Source: Sphingomonas aracearum
GTDB taxonomy: Bacteria; Pseudomonadota; Alphaproteobacteria; Sphingomonadales; Sphingomonadaceae
Length of the DNA stretch: 64,000 nt
Direction of reading: 5' to 3'
Assembly: GCF_003345355.1 (NCBI RefSeq)
Contig: NZ_QQNB01000002.1
Coordinates: 124,001-188,000 of the forward strand
Part shown: positions 37,890 to 46,471 of the stretch, one piece after another
How the letters are laid out: each line of letters starts with the position of its first letter
Numbering within the stretch: position 1 is the stretch's first letter
Translations under genes and position numbers: made by a program
Notes under the pieces: generated by a model
What the model was told of the DNA's origin: nothing
Database searches by the model: none
What the model saw: the letters and a program-made list of their open reading frames with translations, nothing else

Positions 37890-38855
37890 ATGACCGTTGT
37901 TTCCGCATTCCTCTACCATGAAGGCCGCCGCGTCCGCGAAGTGGACATCCACGAGCCCCGGCCCACCGGGGATCGCGACGACTTCGTCTGGATCGGCCTG
38001 TTCGAGCCGGACGAGGCCGAACTGCGCATCCTGGAGGAACGCTACGACCTGCACCCGCTGGCGATCGAGGATGCGCTGAAAGCGCACCAGCTGCCCAAGG
38101 TGGACATCTATGGCAACCAGCTGTTCGTCGTCGCGCGCACCGCGGCGATGGTGGACGACCATATCGACTATGGCGAGACGGCGGTGTTCGTCGGGCCCAA
38201 CGCGATCATCACCGTGCGCCACGGATCGGCGCGCAGCCACCACGAGCTGCGCAAGCAGCTGGAGGCCGCGCCCGAGCTGCTGAAGCACGGCGTCGATTAT
38301 GTCCTGCACGGCATTCTCGACTTCATCGTCGACGGCTACCAGCCGATCATCGACGGGATCGAGGAGGCGGTCGCGGAGATGGAGGGCCACGCGATGAGCG
38401 AGCCGCTCGGCCCGGAGGAAACCCGGCGCATCTTCCGCCTGCGCCGCGGCGTGGCGACCTTTGTGCGCAAGGTGGGGCCGATGGGCGAGGTCGCGAACAA
38501 GCTGGTCAATCTCGACATGCCCTGCATCGACGTGGACACCCGGCCCTATTTCAAGGACGTGCACGACCATCATCGCCGCGTGGAAGCGATGGCCAACGGC
38601 GTGCGGGAGGCGCTGACCGGCGTGTTCGAGATGTCCAACCTGCTGGAGCAACAGCGCCAGAGCGAGATCACGCGGCAGCTGGCCGCCTGGGCGGCGATCC
38701 TTGCCGTCCCCACCGCGATCGCCGGCATCTACGGCATGAATTTCGAGCACATGCCCGAACTGCACTGGCGCTACGGCTATCCGGCGGTGCTCGCGGTCAT
38801 CGTGGTCATGTGCGTCGGCCTGTATGCCCGCTTCCGGCAGATGCGCTGGCTTTAG
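37890..38855 (+). CDS. corA: CorA-family magnesium/cobalt transporter
   Basis: 321 residues; large N-terminal cytosolic domain, then two C-terminal TM helices around residues 260-315. The signature YGMNFEHMPEL between them includes the ion-selecting GMN. Its last four bases overlap the end of the convergent amidotransferase gene. Confidence 0.94.
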   Translation: MTVVSAFLYHEGRRVREVDIHEPRPTGDRDDFVWIGLFEPDEAELRILEERYDLHPLAIEDALKAHQLPKVDIYGNQLFVVARTAAMVDDHIDYGETAVFVGPNAIITVRHGSARSHHELRKQLEAAPELLKHGVDYVLHGILDFIVDGYQPIIDGIEEAVAEMEGHAMSEPLGPEETRRIFRLRRGVATFVRKVGPMGEVANKLVNLDMPCIDVDTRPYFKDVHDHHRRVEAMANGVREALTGVFEMSNLLEQQRQSEITRQLAAWAAILAVPTAIAGIYGMNFEHMPELHWRYGYPAVLAVIVVMCVGLYARFRQMRWL

Positions 38856-39724
38856 CCCCGACCCCGGCGCGAGCGGGTCGGCAGGACGAGCCGGTCCACG
38901 AAGTTGCGGATCTCGATCGAGCGGCGCTCCGGTACCGTGACCTGTTCGTCGAGGCCGAGCTGCCAGGCAAGGTCGCGGCGATCCGGCGCATTGTGCAGCG
39001 CCTCGACCATGGCCGCATGCTTCTCCACGGCGTCGCCGTCGCGCGCCAGTTCGTGTTCGATCAGGTCGTCGGACTGGCGACGCAGCGCAGCAGCGACTTC
39101 GAACAGGCTGATCTCCGGATGATATTGCACGCCCCAGAACACGCCGTCGCCGCAGCGTATCTCCGCCGCCTGGATGCGGGTGACGGCATTGGAGGCGAGC
39201 AAGGTGGCGCCGTCCGGCAGCTCGGCGACCTCATCGGTATGGATGGCGGGCGCATCGAAGACCGGCGGGCGGCCGGCGAGAAGCGGGTGCCCGCTTCCCG
39301 GCCCCACGGGATGGAGGCGGCGCGCAAAACCCGCCTCGCGCCGCTCGCCCATCGGCCGCACCGAACCGCCCGCGGCGACCGCGGCCACCTGCAGCCCCGC
39401 GCAGGAGCCGAAGGCGGGCGTTCCGGCGGCGAACACGGCGCACATGAACTCGACTACGCGGCGCGTCTCGGGCGCCTCCTTGTAGAGGTGCAGCGGCGAG
39501 CCCGTCAGGAACACCGCATCATAGCCGGCCAGCTCCTGGCGCGGCGGCAGCTCGCTGGCGGTGTCGACCGGCTTGATCCGGGTCGTCCGCGCGCCGGGCG
39601 CGACCTTGGCCAGCAGCGCGTCGAAGGTTTCGCCGGAGCTGCGCCCGACACTGTCGCGGCGCTTGTTCCGCGCGTCGGCCGGTTCGCTCTCGGCGATGAG
39701 GATTTCGAGGGGTGTGGAGGGCAC
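38852..39724 (-). CDS. class I glutamine amidotransferase-like protein
   Basis: 290 residues. Triad residues are visible: Cys108 in FGSCAGLQVAA, His202 and Glu204 in GVQYHPEISLFE. Resembles GMP-synthase-type amidotransferase domains (GuaA_N-like proteins) that stand alone; substrate unknown. Convergent with corA (4-nt overlap). A tRNA and its terminator lie upstream. Confidence 0.85.
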   Translation of the reverse strand: MPSTPLEILIAESEPADARNKRRDSVGRSSGETFDALLAKVAPGARTTRIKPVDTASELPPRQELAGYDAVFLTGSPLHLYKEAPETRRVVEFMCAVFAAGTPAFGSCAGLQVAAVAAGGSVRPMGERREAGFARRLHPVGPGSGHPLLAGRPPVFDAPAIHTDEVAELPDGATLLASNAVTRIQAAEIRCGDGVFWGVQYHPEISLFEVAAALRRQSDDLIEHELARDGDAVEKHAAMVEALHNAPDRRDLAWQLGLDEQVTVPERRSIEIRNFVDRLVLPTRSRRGRG

Positions 39725-39807
39725 GAGCTGTTCTTTCGAGGGAGCGCGAAGAACGAGCGGGGTGCGGTTCCGGTCCCTGCCGAAGCGGGCGCAACCATCG
39801 GAAACAG

Positions 39808-39844
39808 AAAAGCCTCACTAAGCACGTGGCTCAGTGAGGCTTTT
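39808..39844 (-). terminator. Rho-independent terminator of tRNA-Arg
   Basis: AAAAGCCTCACT pairs with AGTGAGGCTTTT, 12-bp stem and 13-nt loop; read leftward the stem ends in a T-run (complement of the A's at 39808-39811). It lies just downstream of the leftward tRNA gene. Confidence 0.85.
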
Positions 39845-39846
39845 GT

Positions 39847-39923
39847 TGGCGCGCCCGGAACGATTCGAACGTCCGACCCTCAGATTCGTAGTCTGATGCT
39901 CTATCCAGCTGAGCTACGGGCGC
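39847..39923 (-). tRNA. tRNA-Arg (ACG anticodon)
   Basis: Minus strand: acceptor GCGCCCG pairs with CGGGCGC, discriminator G, encoded CCA (39847-39849). Anticodon stem TCAGA/TCTGA with loop CTACGAA, anticodon ACG (read as ICG). D arm AGCTCAGCTGGATAGAGC and T arm GTTCGAATC are canonical. Followed by a strong terminator. Confidence 0.96.
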
Positions 39924-40008
39924 GCAGTGGAGGGGCGCTGATAGAAGGGGTTTCCGAAGCTGGCAACCCCGTTGCGCAGGAAAATTTCACATGCCACATC
40001 GATGCGCG

Positions 40009-40530
40009 ATGAGCACCCGCCTTCTTTCCGCGAGCCCTGCCCTGCTGGGCGCCCTTGGCCTGTTGCTGGGCGGATGCGCCGCCGGTGCGGGGGGCGGCGA
40101 TGCGCCGTCGCTGCTGCCGCGGGCGATCGAGAGCCGGGGCGACGCGCTGCCGGCCTATACGCCGCCGCCGCTGGTCGCCGACCCGGAACTGGACGCCGCC
40201 ATCGCCCGCAATGCCGATGCGCGCGCTGCCGCGGCGCGGCGGCTGGAGCCGATCGCGCAGCGCGCGCAGGCGGCGGCCGCGGCGGCGCGCGGTGCGGCGG
40301 TGGGCAGCGAACGGTGGATCGCCGCGCAGAGCGCGCTGGCGGAGCTGGACGATCTGCGCGCGTCCGCCTCGGCAGCGGTGACGGACCTGGAGCAGCTGGC
40401 GATCGCGCGCGCGGCGCAGGGGCTGCCCGACTATCCCGCGCTGGAGCAGGCGCGACAGGCGGCGGCGGCGGAACTCGCCGCCCAGACGCAGCGTATCGAG
40501 CGGCTGGAGGCGACGGTGCCGCGCGCCTGA
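40009..40530 (+). CDS. hypothetical lipoprotein with helical body
   Basis: 173 residues. Signal peptide of lipoprotein type: SPALLGALGLLLGGCAAG with lipobox LGGC. The body is very Ala-rich with long stretches predicted as helix/coiled coil (RARAAAARRLEPIAQRAQAAA-type heptads, e.g. ARRLEPIAQRAQAAAAAAR). No family recognised. ATG 40009 fits the signal peptide; ATG 39991 would add six residues. Convergent with the fused synthase gene. Confidence 0.7.
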   Translation: MSTRLLSASPALLGALGLLLGGCAAGAGGGDAPSLLPRAIESRGDALPAYTPPPLVADPELDAAIARNADARAAAARRLEPIAQRAQAAAAAARGAAVGSERWIAAQSALAELDDLRASASAAVTDLEQLAIARAAQGLPDYPALEQARQAAAAELAAQTQRIERLEATVPRA

Positions 40531-40546
40531 GGCTTGATCCGGGCGT

Positions 40547-42748
40547 CTAGAATTTCAGCAGCGGCAGGATGGTCGCATAATCGTCTGTCCAGGCGGCAAG
40601 GCCGGCGCGCGGGTGCAAGCTCACCCACCGACCGCCGCCGGCGCGGAGCCGGGCGAGGGTCGCGGGGTCACGGCTGAGCGCGATCCAGTCGGACGCAGCC
40701 TGCCAGGACGTGCGCGGCGCGGGCGGGCGATAGGTGAGCATCGCCACCTGCCAGCCGCCGTCCCGCGCGGCGGCGGCGACCACCGGCGCGAGGTCCAGAA
40801 AGCGGTTTGACACATGGACGAGCAGCAGCCCGCGCGGCTGCAGCACGCGCGCATAGGTGGCAAAGGCTTCCCGCGTCATCAGGTGCATCGGCACCGCGTC
40901 CGACGAGAAGGCGTCGAGGGCCAGCAGGTCGAAGCGCTCGCGCGGCTCGGCGGCAAGGCTGAGGCGCGCGTCGCCGATCGCGACGCTGGCCCGCGGAGCG
41001 CAGTCGGAGAGGAAGGTGAAGCGGCTCCGCGCGATCCGCTCCATCAGCGGGTCGATCTCGAAAAAGCGCCAGTCCTGCCCCGGCCGGGCATAGCAGGCGA
41101 GCGTGCCGGTGCCGAGGCCGACGATGCCGATGCGCGCGGACGGGCCAAAGAGAGCAGGCGCCAGCCGCAGCGCCCGGCCGATGCCCGAATCCGGCACGTA
41201 ATAGGTGGTGGGCGTGCGCTCGCGCGCGGGGCTGCCGAGGAGCTGCGCGCCGTGCACGGTGGTGCCGTGGTTCAGCTGGCGCTCGCGCGGGCCCTGGCGG
41301 ATGGTGTAGACGCCGAAATAGCTGCGCATCCGCGCGCCGCCCGCCATCGTCATCTCCAGCGAGCGCCAGCCGCCGAAGATCAGGAGCGAGGCGGCCAGCA
41401 CCGGCACATAGGCGCGGCGGCTGCCGATGGCGAGAAGGCCGAGCAGGACCACGCCGACAAAGGCGAGCCCCTGGACCGGACCCGGCCGGTCGGCGGCCGG
41501 AAAGCGAATAACCAGCAGCAGCAGGAGGCCGAGCAACACCGCCAGCGCGGGCACCGCGGCGCGGCGGCGCCAGAGGCCGCGGAAAGCGTGGAGGAGAAAG
41601 TGCTGCGGCACCAGCGCGCCGGCAGCGAGGATCAGCAGCGGGAACTCGTAGGTGCCGTCGAACAGCAGGGGCGCGGCGATGCCCGCGAACACGCCGCCCA
41701 GCGCCCCGCCGATCGCGATGACGAGGTAGAAGCCGGTGAGCCGCTCCGCCCCCGGTCGCGCGCGGAACAGGGCGGTGTGGAGCGCGATGCACGCCACCGT
41801 CAGCAGCAGCAGGGCGACCGCCGCGTTGAGCCAGGAGGCGTCTCCGGCGCCGCTCACCAGCCCTCCCCCGAACAGCACCAGGGTGATCGGGGCGAAGCGG
41901 GTGACGAAATCGGCGACACCCCGGCGCGCGGCAAAGGCGACGGTGAAGCTGAGCAGATACAGGCCGAGCGGCAGCACCCACAGGAGCGGCATGGCGACGA
42001 GATCGGTGGTGAGGAAGGTGGAGGTCGCCAGCATCAGCCCGGAGGTGACGAACGACACCAGCAGCCAGAAGGCGATGCGCCGCCGCGTCGGCGCGCCGTG
42101 GAAGTCGAGCACGGGCTCCGCCGGCACCGCCGCCCGGCGCGGCAGGGTCAGGGCGCAGGCGGCGACAAGCAGCACGAGGAGCGCATAGCCGATGCTCCAC
42201 AGCACGCTCTGGCCGCGCAGCGCGAGGCCGGGCTCCACCAGCAGCGGATAGGCGACGAGCCCGGCAAAGCTGCCGAGGTTGGAGGCCGCATACAGGGCAT
42301 AAGGATCGACCTGGGGGCAGGAGATCGAGAACCAGCGCTGGAGCAGCGGCGCCTGCGCGGAAACGGCGAAGAACAGCGGGCCGATGCCCAGGCCGAGCAG
42401 CCAGGGCACCCACAGCGCCGGCTCGGCGCCGGGCGGCGGCACCAGCGCGCCGATACCGATCGGCAGCCACAAAGCCGCGGCCAGCAGCACGCCGAGATGC
42501 GCCAGCGCCTGCCGCCGCGGGGCGAGTCGCCCCAGCCCGTGCGCATAGGCGTAACCGCCGAGCAGCAGCGCCTGGTAGAGCACCATGGCCGAGTTCCACA
42601 CGGCAGGCGCGCCGCCCAGTCGCGGCAGGGCCATGCGCGCGACCATCGGCTGGACCAGGAACAGGAGGAACGATCCGGTGAGGATCGCCACCACGAACAG
42701 GAGGCGCGTGGGCAGGCCGCGCGGCGCCGTCTGATCGGGCTCGGTCAT
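40547..42748 (-). CDS. fused membrane / spermidine-synthase-like protein
   Basis: 733 residues. The first ~470 residues hold about twelve to fourteen hydrophobic segments; the last ~240 are a spermidine-synthase-like methyltransferase fold (IGIVGLGTGTLACYARPGQ, FFEIDPLMERIA, IGDARLSL, DLLALDAFSSDAVPMHLMT). The DAFSSDAVP motif stands where spermidine synthases have their catalytic Asp. These 'fused MFS/spermidine synthase' proteins are widespread but uncharacterised in most species. The gene is translationally coupled to the GNAT gene (ATGA at 42745-42748). Confidence 0.83.
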   Translation of the reverse strand: MTEPDQTAPRGLPTRLLFVVAILTGSFLLFLVQPMVARMALPRLGGAPAVWNSAMVLYQALLLGGYAYAHGLGRLAPRRQALAHLGVLLAAALWLPIGIGALVPPPGAEPALWVPWLLGLGIGPLFFAVSAQAPLLQRWFSISCPQVDPYALYAASNLGSFAGLVAYPLLVEPGLALRGQSVLWSIGYALLVLLVAACALTLPRRAAVPAEPVLDFHGAPTRRRIAFWLLVSFVTSGLMLATSTFLTTDLVAMPLLWVLPLGLYLLSFTVAFAARRGVADFVTRFAPITLVLFGGGLVSGAGDASWLNAAVALLLLTVACIALHTALFRARPGAERLTGFYLVIAIGGALGGVFAGIAAPLLFDGTYEFPLLILAAGALVPQHFLLHAFRGLWRRRAAVPALAVLLGLLLLLVIRFPAADRPGPVQGLAFVGVVLLGLLAIGSRRAYVPVLAASLLIFGGWRSLEMTMAGGARMRSYFGVYTIRQGPRERQLNHGTTVHGAQLLGSPARERTPTTYYVPDSGIGRALRLAPALFGPSARIGIVGLGTGTLACYARPGQDWRFFEIDPLMERIARSRFTFLSDCAPRASVAIGDARLSLAAEPRERFDLLALDAFSSDAVPMHLMTREAFATYARVLQPRGLLLVHVSNRFLDLAPVVAAAARDGGWQVAMLTYRPPAPRTSWQAASDWIALSRDPATLARLRAGGGRWVSLHPRAGLAAWTDDYATILPLLKF

Positions 42749-43296
42749 CCGGCGGCGCGAGGTGCCGGGCGGTCGATCGTGTAGACGATCATCGCGCCGA
42801 CCGGATCACCGGCGGCGAAGCGCGGGTGGCGGAAATCGAGATCGGCGCGGCGGCGCATGCCCAGCCGCTCCATGAGCCCCCGGCTGCGCGTGTTGGCGGC
42901 GGCCGTCCAGGCGGCGACGAGCGGCTCGTCGGTGTTGGCCCAGGCGAAGGCGAGGCTCGCCTCCGCGGCCTCCCGCGCGATGCCCTGCCCCCACCAGGCC
43001 TCGCCGATGCGCCAGCCGATCTCCAGCACGCGCGGCACCGGCGTTCCGGGATGGCCGCCGATGCGCAGGCCGCAGATGCCGGCGAGCACGCCCTCCGACT
43101 TCAGCTCCACCGCCCACATCGAATGGCCCTGCGCCGCCTGGCCGGCGATCTGGTCGTCGATCAGCCGGTGCAGGTCCGCTTCCGGCTGCACCCCGCCGAG
43201 ATGCGCGGTCATCGCCGGCGTGTTCACCAAGGCGGCAAAGGCGGGCTTGTCCTCCGCGCGCCACGGCCGGAGCAGGAGGCGGGCGGTTTCGATCAC
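42745..43296 (-). CDS. GNAT-family N-acetyltransferase (RimJ/RimL type)
   Basis: 183 residues: IETARLLLRPWRAEDKPAF start and GWRIGEAWWGQGIAREAAEASLAFA acetyl-CoA loop (as GEAWWGQGIAREA), then NTRSRGLMERLGMRRR near the end. Target unknown; relatives acetylate protein N-termini or small amines. Four-base overlaps join it to hemB upstream and the fused synthase downstream. Confidence 0.87.
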   Translation of the reverse strand: MIETARLLLRPWRAEDKPAFAALVNTPAMTAHLGGVQPEADLHRLIDDQIAGQAAQGHSMWAVELKSEGVLAGICGLRIGGHPGTPVPRVLEIGWRIGEAWWGQGIAREAAEASLAFAWANTDEPLVAAWTAAANTRSRGLMERLGMRRRADLDFRHPRFAAGDPVGAMIVYTIDRPAPRAAG

Positions 43297-44282
43297 CCGA
43301 GCAGGCGGGCGGCGTGGAGCGCGTGATAGGTCAGCACGCCCGAGCAGCCGGCGCGCTTGAAGGCGGTGAGCGTTTCCAGCACCACCGCGTCGCGATCGGC
43401 AACGCCGGCGGCGACCGCGGCCTCCAGCATCGCGTACTCGCCGGACACCTGATAGGCGAACACCGGCACCTCGAAGCGCTGCTTCACCCGGTGGATGATG
43501 TCGAGATAGGGCAGGCCCGGCTTGACCATCACGCTGTCCGCGCCCTCCGCAAGGTCCAGCGCGACCTCGCGCAGCGCCTCCTCGGCATTGGCATGGTCCA
43601 TCTGGTAGGTCTTCTTGTCGCCCTTGAGCAGCCCGCCCGAGCCGACCGCGTCGCGGAACGGGCCGTAGAAGCCGCTGGCATATTTGGCGGCATAGGACAT
43701 GATCTGGACGTTGTGGCGGCCGTCGCCCTCCAGCGCGTCGCGGATCAGGCCGACCCGGCCGTCCATCATGTCCGACGGCGCGATGATGTCGGCGCCGGCC
43801 GCGGCCTGGTTGAGCGCCTGGCCGACCAGCATGTCGGCGGTGGCGTCGTTGAGCACGTAGCCGGCCTCGTCCAGCAGGCCGTCATGGCCGTGGCTGGTAT
43901 AGGGATCGAGCGCCACGTCGGTCAGCACGCCGATCTCGGGCACCGCCTCCTTCAGCGCGCGGGTGGCGCGGCACATCAGGTTGTCGGGGTTGAGCGCCTC
44001 GCGGCCGTCCGCGGTGCGGCGCTCCGGCTGGGTGTAGGGGAACAGCGCAAGGCAGGCGATGCCGGCGTCCCGTGCCTCGCGGGCGCGCTCGACGATGCGG
44101 TCCACCGACCAGCGCGAAACGCCGGGCAGGCTGGCGATCGGCTGCTCCACGCCCTTCCCTTCCACCACGAACAGCGGCCAGATGAGATCGGCGGGCGTGA
44201 GCAATGTTTCGGCATGGAGCCGCCGGCTCCACGGCGTGGCGCGGGTGCGACGAAGACGGAGCTGCGGATAACGGGCGGACAT
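43293..44282 (-). CDS. hemB: delta-aminolevulinic acid dehydratase
   Basis: Porphobilinogen synthase, second common step of heme/tetrapyrrole synthesis. 329 residues. Schiff-base lysines sit in SYAAKYASGFYGPFRDA and SVMVKPGLPYLDII; DVALDPYTSHGHDGL marks the metal/allosteric region without the Cys triad of the zinc type, suggesting a Mg-dependent enzyme. ATG 44282 gives MSARYPQLRL; an in-frame ATG at 44318 overlaps the divergent gene's leader. Heads a leftward operon. Confidence 0.95.
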   Translation of the reverse strand: MSARYPQLRLRRTRATPWSRRLHAETLLTPADLIWPLFVVEGKGVEQPIASLPGVSRWSVDRIVERAREARDAGIACLALFPYTQPERRTADGREALNPDNLMCRATRALKEAVPEIGVLTDVALDPYTSHGHDGLLDEAGYVLNDATADMLVGQALNQAAAGADIIAPSDMMDGRVGLIRDALEGDGRHNVQIMSYAAKYASGFYGPFRDAVGSGGLLKGDKKTYQMDHANAEEALREVALDLAEGADSVMVKPGLPYLDIIHRVKQRFEVPVFAYQVSGEYAMLEAAVAAGVADRDAVVLETLTAFKRAGCSGVLTYHALHAARLLG

Positions 44283-44355
44283 GCGCGCCTCTCTGCGGGA
44301 TCGGGAAGCGATTGCCAAGCGTTACGCCCCCGTTCCTTTAGCCCCGGGAAAGCGC

Positions 44356-45243
44356 ATGGCCCAGTCTCGACCCGCGTTTCGATCCGCCGCGATGATCGTC
44401 AACGCCAAGTCGCGGAAAGGACAGCGCATGTTCCGCGAGGCCTGCGCGGCGATGGCGGGGCTGCCCTTTCCGGTCGACGCGCATGCGGTGGACGATCCGG
44501 ACGAGCTGGAGGCGACGGTGAAGGCTGCGCTGGCGAAGCAGCCGGACCTCGTCATCCTGGGCGGCGGCGACGGCACCATAAGCGGGCTCGTGGACCTGCT
44601 GGTCGGGCGCGGCGTGACGCTGGCCGTGCTGCCGCTGGGCACGGCGAACAGCTTCGCGCGCTCGCTGGGGCTGCCGCTGGACGTGGCCGGCGCGGTGGCG
44701 GCGATCGCGGGCGGGCGGACGAAGCGGATCGACCTGGGCAGGATCGACGACGACTATTTCGCCAATTGCGCGGCAATGGGGATTTCGCCCAAGATCGCGG
44801 AAACGGTGCCGCATGGCCTGAAGAAGGTGCTGGGCAAGCTCGGCTATCTCAGCTGGGCGGCGTGGCAATTCTCCAAGTTCCGCCCGTTCACGCTGATCGT
44901 CGGCGAAGGCGCGGCGGCCGAGCGGCTGCGGGTGGTGGAAGTGCGCATCTCCAACGGGCCGTACCATGGCGGCACCGAGCTGGTGCAGGAGGCGGACGTG
45001 GCGTCGGGCGAGATCGTGGTGCAGGCGGTGTGCGGGCATGTGAAGCGGCGGCTGATCAAGAACTGGGCGGCGAGCATCCTGCGGCTGGAGGCGCGGCACG
45101 AGGACACCCGGACGTTCCAGGGCAAGTCCCTGCGCATCGACACCGAGCCGCGGCTGCCGATCTCGATCGACGGCGAAGTGCTGGCGAAAACGCCGGTGAC
45201 CGCCAGCATCGCGGCGGGGGTGATCGAGGTGGTGGTGCCGTGA
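44356..45243 (+). CDS. diacylglycerol-kinase-family lipid kinase
   Basis: 295 residues of the YegS/BmrU/DAGK catalytic family. Nucleotide motif LGGGDGTISGLVDLL, then LPLGTANSFARSLGLP and the C-terminal beta-sandwich with IDGEVLAKTPV. Lipid substrate unknown. ATG 44356 has GGGAAAG seven bases upstream and gives a typical start; an earlier in-frame ATG (44281) overlaps the hemB start. Divergent from hemB. Confidence 0.85.
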   Translation: MAQSRPAFRSAAMIVNAKSRKGQRMFREACAAMAGLPFPVDAHAVDDPDELEATVKAALAKQPDLVILGGGDGTISGLVDLLVGRGVTLAVLPLGTANSFARSLGLPLDVAGAVAAIAGGRTKRIDLGRIDDDYFANCAAMGISPKIAETVPHGLKKVLGKLGYLSWAAWQFSKFRPFTLIVGEGAAAERLRVVEVRISNGPYHGGTELVQEADVASGEIVVQAVCGHVKRRLIKNWAASILRLEARHEDTRTFQGKSLRIDTEPRLPISIDGEVLAKTPVTASIAAGVIEVVVP

Positions 45244-45275
45244 GGGGGCAGCCTTCCTGGGCGCTCTTGCCGCAG

Positions 45276-45695
45276 TCAGAAGCCGAACAGCGCGACCTTT
45301 CCGGCAACGACCGCGATCCTGACCGGTGTCTTCTTGGTGTCGCCGGTGGCCATCGGACAGGACATGGTTCCTTCCACCCACCTGCCGCCGCCCGACTTCA
45401 CCGAAGAGAGACCCAGCAGGTTCGCGGCAACGGGCTCAGGGGAAAGCGCGAGCGCTCCAACCGAGCATTTCATCTGCGAGAACCGGACGAGGACTTCTTC
45501 CGCTTCGGCTATCGGACCGGCCACATCGCCGGCGGCGATCGCGGCATCGCCGGTGCGCAGACGGCGGGTCGCCACCACATCGCCGGCCATCACGGCCTTC
45601 AGAAAGGCCTCTGCCACGGCGACCGGTCCGGTCTGTGCCGCCAGCGGGGTCGCCCCTGTCAGAACGACAATCGCCGCGGCTGCGCGGAGGCGCAT
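45276..45695 (-). CDS. hypothetical secreted protein
   Basis: 139 residues. Signal peptide RAAAAIVVLTGATPLAAQ (cleavage after AAQ likely), then a small alpha/beta domain with two Cys (KCSVGAL, SCPMATG). The fold looks like a compact NTF2/SnoaL-like domain (AEAFLKAVMAGDVVATRRL start) but this is only an impression. Convergent with the lipid kinase gene. Confidence 0.65.
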   Translation of the reverse strand: MRLRAAAAIVVLTGATPLAAQTGPVAVAEAFLKAVMAGDVVATRRLRTGDAAIAAGDVAGPIAEAEEVLVRFSQMKCSVGALALSPEPVAANLLGLSSVKSGGGRWVEGTMSCPMATGDTKKTPVRIAVVAGKVALFGF

Positions 45696-45859
45696 CGTTT
45701 CCCTCTCCCTGTTGGCTGCAACCAGCAGCGTCCTTCGGGGCCCGCCAGGGGCGAGGCGTTCCGAACGGCAGGGCGGCAGACTATCATACCGCCGGGGGAT
45801 CGCAATCGGGCGGTAGCGGACGATGCCGTCGAAAACCTTGAGCGGGGTCGCTTGCGGGG

Positions 45860-45919
45860 ACGCCCCTCCACCAGCCTTGCGGCTGGTCCCCCTCCCCGCG
45901 GAGCGGGGAGGATCGGAAC
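45860..45919. repeat. dispersed double-hairpin repeat, copy 2
   Basis: Same layout as 18317-18375: ACCAGCC-ttgc-GGCTGGT, then CCTCCCCGC-gga-GCGGGGAGG, flanked by ACGCCCCTCC and CGGAAC. The first stem differs in sequence from copy 1 but stays fully paired. Confidence 0.75.
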
Positions 45920-46122
45920 GACGGAAAGCGGGCGCGCGCGTACGCGGCCCGTGAACACGAGGGAAAGGGATCGACCGGCGCGTCCTAGCCACGGTTTTGC
46001 ACCCGGGGCTCGACGACTTTTGAGACACTCGCTACACTACGAAGCGTCGAGACTTCTTGTGTCTGCCGGGTATCGGCGACGCCCCCGGTACTCTGCCGCA
46101 CCGGCTCTGGCATGGAGATTGA

Positions 46123-46316
46123 GTTGAACCGCTGTCACCGGTTCCTCTCGCCCTCCGGACGTCTTCAAACCTTCCCCGACCCTGATGAACGGACATCCGA
46201 CTTTAGTCCCGGATGGCTCCGCGCCGGTCGATCGCCGGGCATGGTGCTTGTGACGGCACCACCACCGGCTGCTTTCGTTCAAACCCGCCGCAGGCCCTTA
46301 CCGCGGTTCTGAACTG
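46123..46316 (-). ncRNA. candidate structured small RNA, class not identified
   Basis: Downstream of a near-consensus promoter, the leftward transcript would begin near 46316. Its 5' region GAACCGC (46309-46303) pairs with GCGGTTC (46132-46126), and inner TGAACG (46281-46276) pairs with CGTTCA (46191-46186). Between lie further hairpins such as GGTGC/GCACC and CATCCG/CGGATG. The end at 46123 is a guess; no U-run is seen. I checked for tmRNA (tag, T-loop), SRP and RNase P signatures and found none; a 6S-like rod is possible. Confidence 0.35.
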
Positions 46317-46322
46317 CTGCGG

Positions 46323-46351
46323 CTTATAGCCATATGGGTTCGCGTTGTCAA
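46323..46351 (-). promoter_or_regulatory. near-consensus sigma-70 promoter
   Basis: Read leftward: TTGACA (46351-46346), 17-bp spacer, TATAAG (46328-46323). It is one of the best promoters in the window yet no protein gene starts within 600 nt downstream, which is why an RNA gene is suspected. Confidence 0.65.
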
Positions 46352-46358
46352 GCCTCTT

Positions 46359-46461
46359 GTTCCCCGGCGGAGGCCGGGGTCCAGGTGGGGGCGGGGGGTT
46401 GGGGGTCGCCGTGCTGCAACCTGGGCCTTCCCAGCTGGGCCCCGGCCTTCGCCGGGGAACA
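46359..46461. repeat. long inverted repeat of TTCCCCGGCG-type
   Basis: Arms 46359-46389 and 46431-46461 are near-perfect reverse complements (about 28 of 31 bases), beginning GTTCCCCGGCGGAGGCCGGG on the left. Arms also fold on themselves (CCCCGGC/GCCGGGG). A type often scattered between sphingomonad genes. Confidence 0.75.
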
Positions 46462-46471
46462 GGGAGAAGGG

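Noticed and set aside
40814-42784. 656-codon open frame opposite the fused membrane/spermidine-synthase gene
   Set aside because: Charged low-complexity mirror of a membrane protein; no start or family support.
46123-46316. tmRNA (permuted alphaproteobacterial form)
   Set aside because: No tag reading frame ending in Ala-Ala-stop, no TTCGA-type T arm with a paired stem, and no CCA end where expected.
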